A stretch of 64,000 nucleotides of DNA, taken from NCBI GenBank assembly GCA_030248225.1, contig JASANE010018493.1, forward strand, positions 1 through 64,000, written 5' to 3'. Below, one piece after another: positions 1 to 11,510 of this stretch (its first letter is position 1; every line of letters starts with the position of its first letter). Origin of the DNA: Trileptium ribeirensis (Eukaryota; Nematoda; Enoplea; Enoplida; Thoracostomopsidae). A model generated the notes under the pieces. It was not told where the DNA came from. It ran no database searches and worked only from the letters and a program-made list of their open reading frames with translations. A program made the translations under genes and the position numbers.

Positions 1-489
1 CATGTAGGTCAACGGGTGGCACACACGGTCCGTAGCGCGACTACTGCGGGGCAGTCACCAGGCTTCTGGTATCTGTTATATTTCGGTGTACCGCCGGTGA
101 AAGGCTCGCGGCCCAGAGAGTCCTGACGATGGGGGCAGGATACCGCAGGCCTGAAATTATCGTGCAAGGTGAGGGAAAGGGCGAAAGCCTGACGGCGATG
201 GGTGAAATACGACGGTGGCACGCTGAAGAAGCTGGAAGCTGCTATACGGATCTGCACGCAGGCGGCTCGCATCAGTATGGTCGCAGACTGTATGAAGAAG
301 TGACAGCAGACTCTGAGGAGCTAAATGGCTAAAGCGGACTGGATAACCGATTCAGGGCAGCACTGCCTCGCCCCAACACCCGGAGGCCCCGAGAAAAAAG
401 GTCGGAAAAACCAAGCTCATTCCACAACACCGGGTTGTTGGCAAACCGCGGTCAACGCGGCTCCACCTAAGCGGTACGAAAACTAAAAT

Positions 490-1260
490 CAAGTTGGCAG
501 TCGCTACATAGAATGTTCGCACGATGCTTGCTACGCTTGGCTCCGACACGTGGAGGGTTCTTAGAGGTACGGTATTGTTATTTCCGCCCTACAGGAGACC
601 AGAACGGAGGTCCAAGCGCAAATATGTGAGGCAACACATAAAATATTTCCGCACGGAAAGACAGGGCTTAGAAGAGAAGCAGGAGTAGCGTTCGCAGTTA
701 GCAAGAAACTCACGTCAAAGCTGACAACACCGCCGAAAGGCGTATCAGAGAGGCTGATGAGTCTACGCATTCCAATTTAGGAGTAAGAACTTTCTCACGC
801 TCATCTGTGCCTATGCCTCGATGATGAGCTAGGGGATGAATGAAGATAAAGAAGCTTTCTACGAGGAACTTCGAAAAGTTGTCGATGCCGTCCCAACATC
901 TGACCGGCTCTTGTTATTGACCCACTTCAACGCTAGGGTTGGCAGCGACTACAACACGTACGACGGTGTCATCGGTAAATTTGGAAAAGGAAACGCTAAC
1001 TCAAATGGTGCTTTGCTGTTGCACTTTTGCACCGAGCGTGAACTCTGCATAACGAATACATTCTTCAACCAGCCTGACCATCATTTCTACTCCTGGATGC
1101 ACCCACATTGCAAGCATTTCCACTTGCTCGACTATGCCATCATCTGAAAAGAAGTTACAGTAACGAGACCGATGCGAGGTGCGGAATGCTCAACGGACCA
1201 CGAACTAATAAGAAGCAAAGTCGACTTTCAACTCAGCTGGCCCAGGAGAAGAATCGCCAC
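490..1260 (+). pseudogene. Endonuclease domain remnant of non-LTR ORF2
   Basis: At about 494-530 one frame reads LAVATWNVRTM, the conserved first strand of APE-type retrotransposon endonucleases. Around 670-780 comes RREAGVAFAVSKKL and then GVSERLMSLRIPI, matching the usual 'REAGVGFA...KGVNDRLM' block. From 836 a 103-codon open frame holds LLLLTHFNARVG, where the usual motif is GDFNARVG, so a conserved Gly-Asp has become Thr-His. WMHP and HLLDYAII follow, ending in a stop at 1147. After it, TRPMRGAECSTDHELI at about 1165-1210 is the catalytic 'DH' block. The domain is recognisable throughout but broken into frames, so it is a pseudogene. Confidence 0.85.
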
Positions 1261-1674
1261 GGCTTAACCTAAACGGCTGGACATAAATAACCCTCCCAGA
1301 CTCAAGTGCGTGATGTCTTCAGAGACTCGATTCAGGAGAAACTGACCCCTAGACGCACTGAGTAGCGACGTTGAAACCGCTTGGACAAACATCCGAGACA
1401 CTATAATCGACACCTCAACAAAAGTACTTGGCTACCCGGCACGGAAAACACCCGATTGGTTTATCGAAAACGGCGCAGACATAAAAGCTCTCATAGATTC
1501 CAAGAACAAAGCTTACTCCATTCCTGGCAAAGTGTTCGCCAAAGTGCTGCTTAACCGTCTGGAAATGTGCTCCCAAAGGTTCTACCCGAAAGCCAGTGCG
1601 GCAAACAGAGCTGGCAGATCGACATGTGACATGATTTTCACCCCAGGCAGTGCAACAGGAAAAAGCGGTCGAAC

Positions 1675-2720
1675 AACACGAATCGCTCTACATCGTATTT
1701 GTTGACTTCTCGAAGGCCTTCGACTACAACTCTGTGGAAAGTACTTTCACACTACGGATGTCCCGGCAAATTCACGAACGTTGTTAGACAGTTTCATCAC
1801 AACATGACAGCAACAGTCTCGATCGCCTCCAACACAAGCACCCCTTCACCTTAAAAGCACGGAGTCAAGCAGGGATGCGCACCGGAACCAAACGTTATTC
1901 GCTCTCTATCTGGCAGCGATGCTCGAATTCGCAAGCCAAAAGACAAACAAAGGAGTCTGTCTTCGCCCTCGTCTTGATGGAGGCCTGTGTCCAATCTTGC
2001 CAGACTGAAGGCCTCCACTAAAACCACTTCTATTTGTGTAAGGGAATTGCTCTACGCTGATGACTCAGCGCACGTGGCTTCGAACCTGTCCCACATACAA
2101 GAGATAGTTAAAGCTTTTAGTGTGATACAGCAGCTAGTTCTCGGGCTTCGCATCAACACTGCCAAAACGGAACTACTATATCAACCGACACCGTCTCCAA
2201 TGCTTGGAACGAAGCCGGTGGTATCCGTCAACGGCCAAAACCTGACAAATGCTCACTCCTATATTTACCTGGGTAGCTCTGTTTCCAACTCGACAACGCA
2301 ATAGATGCAGAGATAAACAGAAGAATTCAATCAGCCTGTAAAGCCTTCCGCACTTTCAAAGATCGGCTGTGGTCCAGGCATGGCATAAAACTGCATACCA
2401 AAATTAAAGTGTACAATGCTGTAGTTTTGCCATCCGCAACAAAGATGCTAGTCCTCCACCGGAAGTTTGTCAGGCAGCTCGGCCGCATTCAACTCCGCCA
2501 TCTTCGCCGGATTACGACCATCACGTGGCAAGATCAAGATATCAATACGTCGCTATCCCTCCCAACGCGCAGGCGTGGCAAGCGTCCAAACAACACATGA
2601 CGCAGCACAACGAGGTGGGCTGGTTACATCACGGAATGCCAGACGATCGCCTACCCAAAAATGTTATTCAGCGTGCTTGAACACGGAAAGCGAAAATATG
2701 GTGGACAGAGGCTGTGGTGT
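1675..2720 (+). pseudogene. Reverse transcriptase remnant of non-LTR ORF2
   Basis: At about 1685-1740 one frame reads LYIVFVDFSKAFD, the RT motif A with its catalytic Asp. HGVKQGCAPE (about 1858-1885) is the motif B region. The frame at 1987-2304 contains ELLYADDSAHVA, the YADD motif C, followed by INTAKTELL. The post-RT part is spread over two frames: INRRIQSACKAFRTFKDRLW at about 2310, LGRIQLRHLRRI at about 2480, and RKYGGQRLW near 2690. The last matches the 'GKRSHGGQKKR' tail typical of this element type. Several frameshifts and stops make it non-functional. Confidence 0.85.
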
Positions 2721-2930
2721 CAAGAGACACACTGAAGAGGAACATGTTCGGTGCGAACATAAATCCAAAGCACATGGGAACAGCAGGCGTCTGACAGAGC
2801 AGGTTGGCGTAACCACTACACCAAGCCAAAAAGATAGTCGAAGCAAAAAGACAATCTGCATCGCAGGCTGCACACGACAGGGCGTCATAGAAGCTCTCAG
2901 TCTCAGGCGAATTCAGTTGTGACCATTCGG

Positions 2931-4117
2931 CGATTGCCTATGTTGTTCTGCAGCAGGGCTTACCGCTCACAGACGAGCATGCAGACACTGACTTTCACTA
3001 TTCCTTAAAAAATCTTATCTTCGACAATTTGAAAGATCACCCATTTTATACTATATTATCGAGAAAAAACATTCTTGTAAATTAGACATAGGCACTTTGA
3101 ACAATAGCTGAAACTAAGGTACCGTATTGAGTGCAGTTTCCTAAGCGTTCGATTCAGCAAACCTCTTTTTGTGTGTCTGTAGCATTCACAACTCCTCAGT
3201 AGATTAATAGATTTTCGCAGTTTTCTCTCTACGACGCGCAGTAGAACGTAGTTGTGAACCAAACGTTGTGTTTGCGCCGCGCCAATAATTTTTTTACTCA
3301 AATAGTTATAAAACCGTCAAGAATTGTAGATTTTTTACTTTATAAACTAGACACTTTACAATTTAGAATATTATGTCTCGTGTCTGAGGCGTAGGGAGCA
3401 AAAAGGGGGAATTCCGAAAATTGAGAGCTATAAATTTGCAGCTAAGAATTTCTGTCGGCGCAGGCTTATTTGAATATGCAGCTAATGTTAAAAATACCTA
3501 AAAACGAAATGTTTAAAATTTTGACAAAGGTAATGTCTTCGTTGTTAGGGTGAAAGATGGGCTTGTCCGGCTATTTAATCATTTAAAAGCGTTATCAAAA
3601 TTTAAGTGTAATGTTAAAAAATTAAATGTAGTATAACGTTAAAATTTGTTTAAAAACATATATTGTGTGTGTCGTTAGTCCTAGGGGCGCCGCTAGGGTT
3701 AAAATAGTAAAATCTGGGATCATAAATGGTCAGATATTGTTACAACTTATGCATATAGGACGCGCGAGAATAGGTCTGTATATACTAGGAGTTGCTGAAT
3801 ATGTTAAAACCAATCGTATTTAGTTGGTTTCCCTCATATATGGCAAAAACGAGTTTGTGTTAAACTGTGTGTAGTGTTAAAATTATGACGCTTCAGGTTC
3901 TAAACTTTTTCTTGAAAGTTGTCATTTATTAATTTCACATCTTTTCGATTTTTTGGTCACTGGAGGAATAAATAAATGATCCTATGGCTTCTCTGCGTTC
4001 TGAAATTAGTAGTGGTATTATATTTCATGTACTGCCTAGGTACCATTATTATTTTAGGACTTTAAAATGTCCCAAAAATTTTATTTGTAATCTTGTAATG
4101 TTAGCTGAACGTAGATA
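2931..4117. other. AT-rich non-coding stretch
   Basis: No convincing gene is present. Short open frames such as 3056-3301 (minus) have no recognisable motif. The stretch separates the retrotransposon remnant from the minisatellite. Confidence 0.6.
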
Positions 4118-6352
4118 AACTGCATGGAGGGCACCAATATCAAACTGGTAAGGGCCACCAATATCAAACAGGAGGGGTCACCAATATCAAGCTGGAGGGG
4201 GTACCCACATAAGATTGGAGGATCACCAATAAGAAACTAGAGGGGGCCAATATCAAATTGGAGGGGGCCAATATCAAACTGGAGGGGACACTAATATCAA
4301 ACTGGAGGGGGACCAACATTCAGTAGGAGTGGGCACGAATATCAAACGCGAGGGGGCATCAATATCAAACTGGGGGTACAAATATCAAAGTAGAGGGGCA
4401 CGAATTTAAAACTTTGTGGGTTACCAATATCAAACAAGAGGGGGCTCTAATATCAATCTGGAGGGGGCCAATATCAAACTGGAGGGGGACCAACATTCAG
4501 CTGAAAGGAGCACGAATATCAAACAGGAGGGGGCACCAACATCAAACTGGAGGGGGCACCAATATCAAACTGGAGGGGTGCCAATATCAAACTGGAGGGA
4601 ACCAATATCAAATTGGAGGGCACCAATATCAAAGTGGAGGGGGACCAACATTCAGCTGGAAGGGGCACGAATATCAAACAGGAGGGGGCGCCAAAATCAA
4701 GCTGGAGGGTGTGCCAATATCAAAGTAGAGGGGCACAAATTTCAAACTTTGGGGGGTTATCAATATCAAACAGGACGGGCACGAATATCAAACTGGAGGG
4801 GGCACAAAGATCAAACTGCAGAGGGCCAATATCAAACTGGACGGGGGCACCAATATCAAACTGGAAGGGACCAATATCAAATGGGAGGGGCGCGAATATC
4901 AAACTGGAGGGGCACCAATATCAAACTGGAGGGGGCGCCAATATCAAACTGGAGGGTGTGCCAATATCAAATTGGAGGGGCACGAATATCAGACTGGAGG
5001 GGGACCAACATTCAGCTGGAGGGGGCACGATTATCTAACTGGAGGGGGTACCAATATCAAACTGCAGGGGGCCAATATCAAACTGGACGGGGGCACCAAT
5101 ATCAAACTGTAAGGGACCAATATCAAATAGGAGGGGCGCGAATATCAAACTGGAGGGGCAGCAATATCAAACTGGAGGGGGCACCAATATCAAAGTAGAG
5201 GGGCACGAATTTCAAACTTTGGGGGTTATCAATATCAGGCAGAAGGGGGCTCTAATATCAAACTGGAGGGGGCCAATATCAAACTGGAGGGGGACCAACA
5301 TTCAGCTGGAAGGGGCACGAATATCAAACTGCAGGGGGCCAATATCAAACTGCACGGGGGCACCAATATCAAATTGAAGGGGCGTGAATATCAAACTGGA
5401 CGGGCACCAATATCAAACTGGAGGAGGACCAACATTCAGCTGGAAGGGGCACGAATATCAAACAGGAGGGGGCGCCAATATCAAACTGGAGGGTGTGCCA
5501 ATATCAAAGTAGAGGGGCACGAATTTCAAACTTTGGGGGTTATCAATATCAAACAGGAGGGGCACGAATATGAAACTGGAGGGGGCACAAAGATGAAACT
5601 GCAGGGAGCCAATATCAAACTGCACGGGGGCATCGATATCAAACTGGAACGGACAAATATCAAATTGGAGGGGCGCGAATATCAAACTGGAGGGGCACCA
5701 ATATCAAACTGGAGGTGGTGCCAATATCAAACTGGAGGGTTGTGCCAATATCAAATTGGAGGGGCACGAATTTCAAACTTTGTGGGGTGATCAATATCAA
5801 ACAGGAGGGGCTCTAATATCAAACTGGAGGGGGCCAATATCAAACTGGAGGAGGACCAACATTCAGCTGGAAGGGGCACGAATATCAAACAGGAGGGGGC
5901 GCCAATATCAAACTGGAGGGTGTGCTAATATCAAAGTAGAGGGGCACGAATTTCAAACTTTGGGGGTTATCAATATCAAACAGGACGGGCGCGAATATCA
6001 AACTGGAGGGGGGCACAAAGATCAAACTGCAGGGGGCCAATATCAAACTGGACGGGGGCACCGATATCAAACTGGAACGGACAAATATCAAATTGGAGGG
6101 GCGCGAATATCAAACTGGAGGGGCACCAATATCAAACTGGAGGGGGTGCCAATATCAAACTGGAGGGTGTGCCAATATCAAATTGGAGGGGCACGAATAT
6201 TAAAGTGGAGGGGAACCAGTATCCAGCTGGAGGGAGCACCAACATCAAACTGGAGGGGGCACCAATATAAAACTGGAGGGGTACCAATATCAAACTACAG
6301 GGGGCACCAATATCATAGTAAACGGTGGCACCAATATCAAACTGGAGTACAG
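4118..6352. repeat. G-rich minisatellite, unit about 23-24 bp, roughly 95 units
   Basis: The unit is close to GGGGGCACCAATATCAAACTGGA (written here only as its core, ACCAATATCAAACTGG, plus a run of 4-5 G). It varies in length from 22 to 25 bp. Variant units (ACCAACATTCAGCTGG, CACGAATTTCAAACTTT, TATCAAAGTAGAGG) recur in a fixed order, for example near 4646, 5429 and 5857. This means larger blocks were duplicated (428 bp between the last two). Every unit carries a GGAGGGG-type run on the plus strand, so strand asymmetry is strong. Long open frames on both strands here come from the repeat and not from genes. Confidence 0.95.
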
Positions 6353-6377
6353 TTTCGTAGAGTTCTATGTACCAGTG

Positions 6378-6557
6378 TTACATACGACGTGTCGTATGTA
6401 ATACTGGTTACGTACGACATGTCTTGTGTAACATTTGTTACATACGACATGTCGTATGTAACATTGGTTACATACGACATGTCGTGTGTAACACTGGTTA
6501 AATACAACATGTCGTATGTAACACAGCTACATACGACATGTCCTATGTAACAAAAGT
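6378..6557. repeat. Array of six 30-bp palindromic units
   Basis: There are six head-to-tail 30-bp units. Each has a central inverted repeat built on TACGACATGTCGTA (extended version about 22 bp), joined by short spacers such as ACATTGGT. Units 3 and 4 are nearly perfect palindromes; the others carry one to three changes. Because 30 bp is ten codons, the plus strand reads as a repeating VTYDMS(Y/C)VTL peptide, which is probably an artefact. The array directly abuts the G-rich minisatellite. Confidence 0.9.
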
Positions 6558-6561
6558 GTTC

Positions 6562-6596
6562 GAGTAGATGGGCGCATTATTCTGTGAATCAGCAAT
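6562..6596 (+). repeat. 35-bp sequence repeated inverted at 17349-17383
   Basis: The 35 bp beginning GAGTAGATGGGCGCATTA are found again, identical and in reverse orientation, at 17349-17383. Sequence outside the 35 bp does not match on either side. This could be the edge of a dispersed repeat or the ends of one old large insertion about 10.8 kb long. Confidence 0.8.
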
Positions 6597-7194
6597 TGCG
6601 TAGTATTTTATTACACCACAGTCTCAGTTGTTCTAAAATAATTGTCACAGAATGGCGCTGTACACTATATCTGTAATAATAATTTTATGATTATGTCGAG
6701 TATACAACACGTTCTAAGTCCCAAACGACGACTGGGCAACCAACAGCAACGTGGAAAACCGATATCCAACGACGTTGCCAAGCGAACACTGAAATTCGGC
6801 GAAGGTTGTAAAGAAAACACACTGTAAGAGACACATGCTGGTATATGATTTATCAATAAGGGCCAATTTGTAGCTTAAGAAACTGATTTAATATTTCCAA
6901 GTTTATTGATAAACAAAAAGTGTCCCTAAACGCAAAGAGTTTGCTCGTTTGAAGGCAACTGCCATGTACATTCTGCTATTACTCATGTTGAGTAGACGTT
7001 GCAGTACCGAACATTTGTCAGATTCTATATACGTAAATATTTTGCTATTATTTTATACTTGGTACTTTAGAAAAATAAAATTAAATTTTTCAACGTTTTC
7101 TACTAAAGAAAAACTCTATTTGAAACATTAAATAAATTAAAAGTAACGAAAATTACAGCCTTATGTAGACTGGTAGGTAATAACTTTCAAAATT
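6597..7194. other. Non-coding stretch, no feature seen
   Basis: AT-rich sequence with only short open frames (6642-6827, 6949-7131) that have no recognisable motif and no splice or promoter context. Confidence 0.5.
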
Positions 7195-7565
7195 AACTAG
7201 TGACTTCCGATTTAGGGGTTTGATCTTAACACCGGCCTCTCCATCAATTGCACAATTGGAACTCCCAGCAGATACCAGGATAGTGAATAGCGGCATGGTC
7301 TCCTAGGCCTGTGAGCCGGTGACGGAGCCAATCTGTCTGGGTACCTCAAAAGTCGTACTACGAAGATGACATGTGCAACCCATTCGGCGGGAGCCGAAGA
7401 ATTCCCGTGAAGAACTCCTCCGGCTTGCTAAGTTCCGTAGCTTCCTATGTCTGGACAAGGGAGATGGTCCGTAATGAGCACGTTAGGTCCGCCCATGAGG
7501 TTGCGATAGCTGGGGCGTAGTGACACCGTATTTGAAAGTGCGTGGTGAGGCAGTGTCACGTCGAT
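7195..7565. mobile_element. GC-rich island, probable transposable-element fragment
   Basis: About 370 bp are markedly richer in G+C than the flanks. The island starts near TTAGGGGTTTGATCTTAACA and ends just before an AT-dinucleotide run at 7575-7592. There is no ORF. Composition and sharp edges suggest an inserted element, perhaps the untranslated part of a non-LTR element like the one at the window start. The family is not recognised. Confidence 0.4.
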
Positions 7566-8416
7566 ATTACAGTAATATTATATATATATATTCATTCGGA
7601 ACTTACCACAGACGGACTCAACAGATATGTTATTTAAACAACAGTATAACACCGTTACATATTACAGCCGTTTCATTTGTTTCAAACCTATAAAAGGAAT
7701 ACTTGTTGTGAAGGTAATATAATTGGAGAACTTTGGTTGAATGAAATAAAAACGTGGTTGACTATTTATACTGTGCACCAACCCATGGGGCTGCACCTCC
7801 ATTGTACCGCTATCAGGGAAGACAACCATTCAAGCAAAATGAAAAAGTTAATGCTAAGAAATGAAAATTTGATGCTTACACCTATTTATTTTAAGGCTTA
7901 GCGACGACGTATACTGAGTGATGATAAATTGATGGCAGTGGAGTATGCTAAAACTCGGGAAGCTGACGACCACGAAGCACGTGAAGTATGTTTAGAGCAC
8001 TCGTATTTGAAGTTATGTTTCAATTTTTATAGATCTTTTTATTAACTCCACTCTTAACTACTTAAGAATCTAAGAAATTTAGCAACAGCATATGACTTTA
8101 AATATTTTAAAACCAAAGAAATTCGTAATTATTATTATTCATTGATACGGCAACTATTTGTCAACGCATATTTTTATTCTCCACTGAAATATAAGTAAAA
8201 TTTTCCCTTTAATTGTTAAAGAATGTAATGCGAAAGATGTGTACCGTATCCTGGTGTATGTACATGTTGTCGAGACATTTAATATTTAGATGAGTAATGC
8301 TTCATCTTTTCATATGATTTTTTAATGTTGTATGGAATTGCACCCTTGAAATAGGCAGCCTAGGCAGCTCGCAGACCAACGCTACGGAGCATGGTAACGT
8401 TTCGTTAATTAAACAA
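7566..8416. other. AT-rich non-coding stretch
   Basis: It begins with a short (TA)n run near 7580. The 74-codon frame at 7677-7901 (plus) has no recognisable motif. Nothing else is supported. Confidence 0.5.
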
Positions 8417-8995
8417 ATGAAAATTGGCGGATACTCTGTCGACTACAAAGATTTTGAATCTACGAAGCATGGCATGGAAATGAGTGACAACATTGTTTCT
8501 GGCGCGGTAATTCTAGAAGCGTCCCGATACGAGTCGTGCTGCGTAATTGATTTAATTTACGCAATTTCTTGGAAGCAAAGGTATATGCCGGGCAAAGAAG
8601 CGAATGAAATATTGCGCTTTCTGCAAGAAGTAAAGCACGTTATGGACAGAACTTGTTACAATGTTAAAAAGTATTAATTCCTATGAACGTGGATTTGGGT
8701 CAATCGAAACATAACAAATTTTATTACTGGATTCTAACACAAAGAAGCACATGTGTTCTGTTCGGTCAACCAGCCACATGTCGACTTCGCGCGATTGCTA
8801 CACAAGATAACTTGCGACTCGTTGGTCTGGATGTTTGAACAGTGGCAATTGGGTTTTCTATTAATTCCTGGAATTAAAAGTGGTATAAACAACTGCGGAA
8901 ATTATGTCTTGGTAGCAGCTCGCCGCTTCTTGCGAGATGAAAGCCTATATTTTCAACTATCAGAAGAACAATGCAGCGTGGTTCGCTGTAAATAA
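8417..8995 (+). pseudogene. Two adjacent unidentified open frames, possible gene or element remnant
   Basis: The frame at 8417-8677 (86 codons, starting MKIGGYSVDYKDFE) is followed 75 bp later by one at 8753-8995 (80 codons, ending QCSVVRCK). Both have balanced protein-like composition, unlike most random frames in this AT-rich window, and both lie on the plus strand. I recognise no family. They could be pieces of one decayed coding sequence, perhaps from a mobile element. No promoter or splice sites could be tied to them. Confidence 0.25.
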
Positions 8996-9139
8996 ATTCA
9001 GCACATGACTTCATATGAAGGTAAGAAAAAATTTTCACTTATGTGCGCGGCGTTCTATGTTCATTCAGACAATTTTTATATTCTTTTCGAATTTTGAATA
9101 GCTATGCCATCAGTACTGTTTGTTGCAGACATTACAGTC
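8996..9139. other. Short AT-rich spacer
   Basis: Nothing recognised. Confidence 0.4.
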
Positions 9140-9545
9140 TCCTTTGTGGTGCTACCTTATCTACCTGATCCCGCGGTTCGGGTCCTCCATGTTCAACATG
9201 CGTATCCATGAGCTTCGTGTTCGATTACGGCCGTCGTGAATGATTTTGCTAGCGGTTTTTCAAACTGCGGTAGGAGATGTAGAGGGAAATACGATTCGCG
9301 GTTATTTAATACCTGCTACTTCCATGTCACAGAAGCATGTCCTCTGGGCCGAAAACAGATTGTTGGTATGACAGTTAGGATGAGGCGATACGGGAGCCGA
9401 TCTTGATGCATACGAAGAGCATGGCCTAACAGGCATATTCGCTTCTCCTGTGGTAGTCGAATCAATCACACTGGGCGATGCATCCGTCACTCTAGTCCGT
9501 AGTTATGCACGCGGCGCTGTTTGGATAGTCCCAGAATTCGACGCC
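9140..9545. mobile_element. Second GC-rich island, unclassified
   Basis: A compact region of higher G+C holds GCGGTTCGGGTCCTCC and GTGTTCGATTACGG, both resembling a tRNA B box. No complete A-box partner or cloverleaf was found. It is most likely a fragment of a dispersed element and not a tRNA gene. Confidence 0.35.
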
Positions 9546-10914
9546 AACAGTAGTGTTCTTTGTTACTATTATTTTTATACCGTTCAGCCTAAAGCATGGA
9601 TATCTCGTTAACTAAACACCCTACACTCTGGGTGCACTGGAAATATGCTAGGTACTACGCCGTATGCTTGCTTGAGTCGACTTATAAATTTGTGATGTTC
9701 TTGTATGCATGTCCAGACACCTGCCGGTTCGCTATAGTTATATTACATTAAACATGTACAATCAAACAGACATCGAACACATAGACTGGCACCTTCGAGC
9801 AAAAATATAATTTTCGAGTTAACATCGAACAAGTTGCGAACAAAGAGCAGTTACTGTTTGCAGGAACTGAAGAATTCGAGAATATTATGCTGGAAAAATT
9901 TCACCCGCTGGAATCTGTATCGTAAATTGAAAACCTTCTTCGTGTAATGCATGCAAAATGATTTTGTTTGTATTATTGAGCTTTTAAAATCATATTTTCC
10001 AAAAGATAAGAATTCCTATGAAGCTGCTAGAGGCTTAGGGTTAGGGCCAATCTGAGAGTTAAACTATCGAACTCTATGTCAATCTCAACCCCCTTATGTG
10101 AGAAATGTCTCGGTTAGTAAAAGAAAATGTCACCGATCAGATCCCTGCCTAGTCAATGTGAGGCCCCAAGTCTTGTCATCGAGTCCCCTAAAACAATCAA
10201 AAATGTTTAGCGCGAATATCTGATTTTCGAAAACGCAAAAGAACATTATATTTGTCTAAGGGCCAAACGTGTACCGGAAGTCTTTGACTTGAAATCGTTT
10301 TCCTTTGAGGGCACATACCTCTTAAACGTTGATGCACACATAAAATCAAAAGTTTGATTTCTATCAATTTTTCTGTCGTCACCGCAAGATTAACCCCTTG
10401 CTTCACGAATAAGATTGTATTTCGAGTAGCTTTGAACAAACTGTTACCGGCGTTACCAACCCAACCTGAGTAGTTTTCGTAAGAGCCCTGCTCGCCAACG
10501 ACTAAGCTATGACGACACTGTCGCTCGGATCTTTAAGGCTGCTCACAGCGCTCGCAAATAACAACACCCGTCCAAGTATACTCTGCGTAATAAACTGAGT
10601 TAATACGACAATTCTTATTGTATATAGTTGACGTAGGACCACCACATGTGAAAGGTTTATACCTTTATTTTGACTAATCCTTTGCTAGGCGATTAGATTA
10701 TATTTCGAGTAGCGTTATTACGGACGTCATAAATGACACCTGTGTTGTTTACCTTAAAATAACGCTTGCTAAAATCATTGACGGCGCTATTGTTCGTGTT
10801 ATTAAGGCTCTGAATGGTTATTATTAAAGCTTCACAACGCCATTTAAGTCTTGTATTTAGTTACGTAAATCAACCACTTGGGCATAAGGTAAAATTAACC
10901 ATTTACATGAACTA
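9546..10914. other. Non-coding stretch with one short coding-like frame
   Basis: From about 9785 to 9925 the plus strand has a 46-codon open frame containing KYNFRVNIEQVANKEQ and EEFENIMLEKFHPLE, with protein-like composition, bounded by stops. There is no Met, and I recognise no family. A minus-strand frame at 10197-10439 has no motif. The rest is featureless AT-rich DNA. Confidence 0.35.
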
Positions 10915-11125
10915 ATTAGCATGCAGAATGGAAGAAAGTTTTTATGTAGCGGCGGATTGAACCTGGATCGTTTTGTTGACATCCTCGTGCGCTAGCCACT
11001 ACACTATTATTACGCTGTAGCTCAGTTCCTTAAGGAACCGCGCAAAGCGAGCGAATAATAACGCAGGCGTAAACGCACACCGAACGACAAACACGACAAG
11101 TATATCGCTTCGCAATGCGCGGTGA
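10915..11125 (-). mobile_element. tRNA-like SINE copy
   Basis: Read on the minus strand, this holds a good Pol III internal promoter. The A-box-like part is TAGTGTAGTGGCTAGCGCACG and the B-box-like part is AGGTTCAATCCGCC, about 35 bp apart. A GC-rich segment containing GTTATTATTCGCTCGCTTTG lies upstream. The upstream segment and the tRNA-like part are shared with copies near 27.2, 44.7 and 55.7 kb, which identifies a dispersed family. Exact ends and target duplications were not resolved. Confidence 0.7.
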
Positions 11126-11194
11126 TACGCTATGGGAATGGTTTAATTGTGCGATGATCGAAATTTTGATTAAATCTTTGCCGCATGAATTAAT

Positions 11195-11363
11195 TTGCAT
11201 TTTGTGGACTATGGAAGAAGCTTTTATCGCAGTGGCGCATTGAACATGGATTGTTTAGTTGCAAGCCTAGTACGCTAGCTAGTATGCTATCTATAAGCTG
11301 TTGCTCTGTTTCTTAACGAACCAAGCACTCATAGCACGACAGACACAACAAACATATAAGTAA
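11195..11363 (-). mobile_element. Older copy of the tRNA-like SINE
   Basis: This repeats the layout of the copy just to its left, but more diverged. On the plus strand it reads GCAGTGGCGCATTGAACATGG and later GCTAGCTAGTATGCTATCTA, the reverse complements of decayed B and A boxes. The two copies lie head to tail, which suggests one inserted next to the other or a local duplication. Confidence 0.5.
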
Positions 11364-11510
11364 TAGTTGTAGCACAGCTATCGTGCGTTAAGTGATTATT
11401 ACGCACGGTTGTGACGAGTTCGGACGAGTGCGTCAGCACGAGTCTGAACGAGTTATACAACACAACCGTGCGTACAAATCACTTGACGCACGCCCGGCTG
11501 TGCTACAACT
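11364..11510. repeat. Palindromic end module (left, outer)
   Basis: An imperfect palindrome of about 146 bp with arms of about 65 bp. GTAGCACAGC...GTGCGTTAAGTGATT...ACGCACGGTTGTG on the left pairs with CACAACCGTGCGT...AATCACTTGACGCAC...GCTGTGCTAC on the right. Related modules occur at about 12450-12540 and 14926-15063. Confidence 0.85.

Larger units (their letters stand above)
1..2930 (+). mobile_element. Degenerate APE-type non-LTR retrotransposon (RTE/CR1-like)
   Basis: Pieces of one non-LTR retrotransposon ORF2 lie in the expected order over about 2.9 kb, in shifting frames with many stops. The order is an endonuclease start (about 490-790), the endonuclease C-terminal half (836-1260), an RT palm fragment (about 1675-1745), the RT block with YADD (1987-2304), and the post-RT region (2305-2720). 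GC content is clearly higher than in the AT-rich DNA that follows, and drops near 2930-3000. The first 490 bp look like the same element's 5' part, cut by the window edge. No poly-A or clean target duplication was found. This is an old, dead insertion; the clade is uncertain. Confidence 0.85.

Noticed and set aside
4414..6550. Open frames of up to 264 codons on both strands in the minisatellite.
   Set aside because: They follow the repeat period in several frames at once and have repeat-only composition; they are not genes.
9165..9225. B-box-like GGTTCGGGTCCTCC, considered as a tRNA gene.
   Set aside because: No A box at the right distance and no cloverleaf arms.
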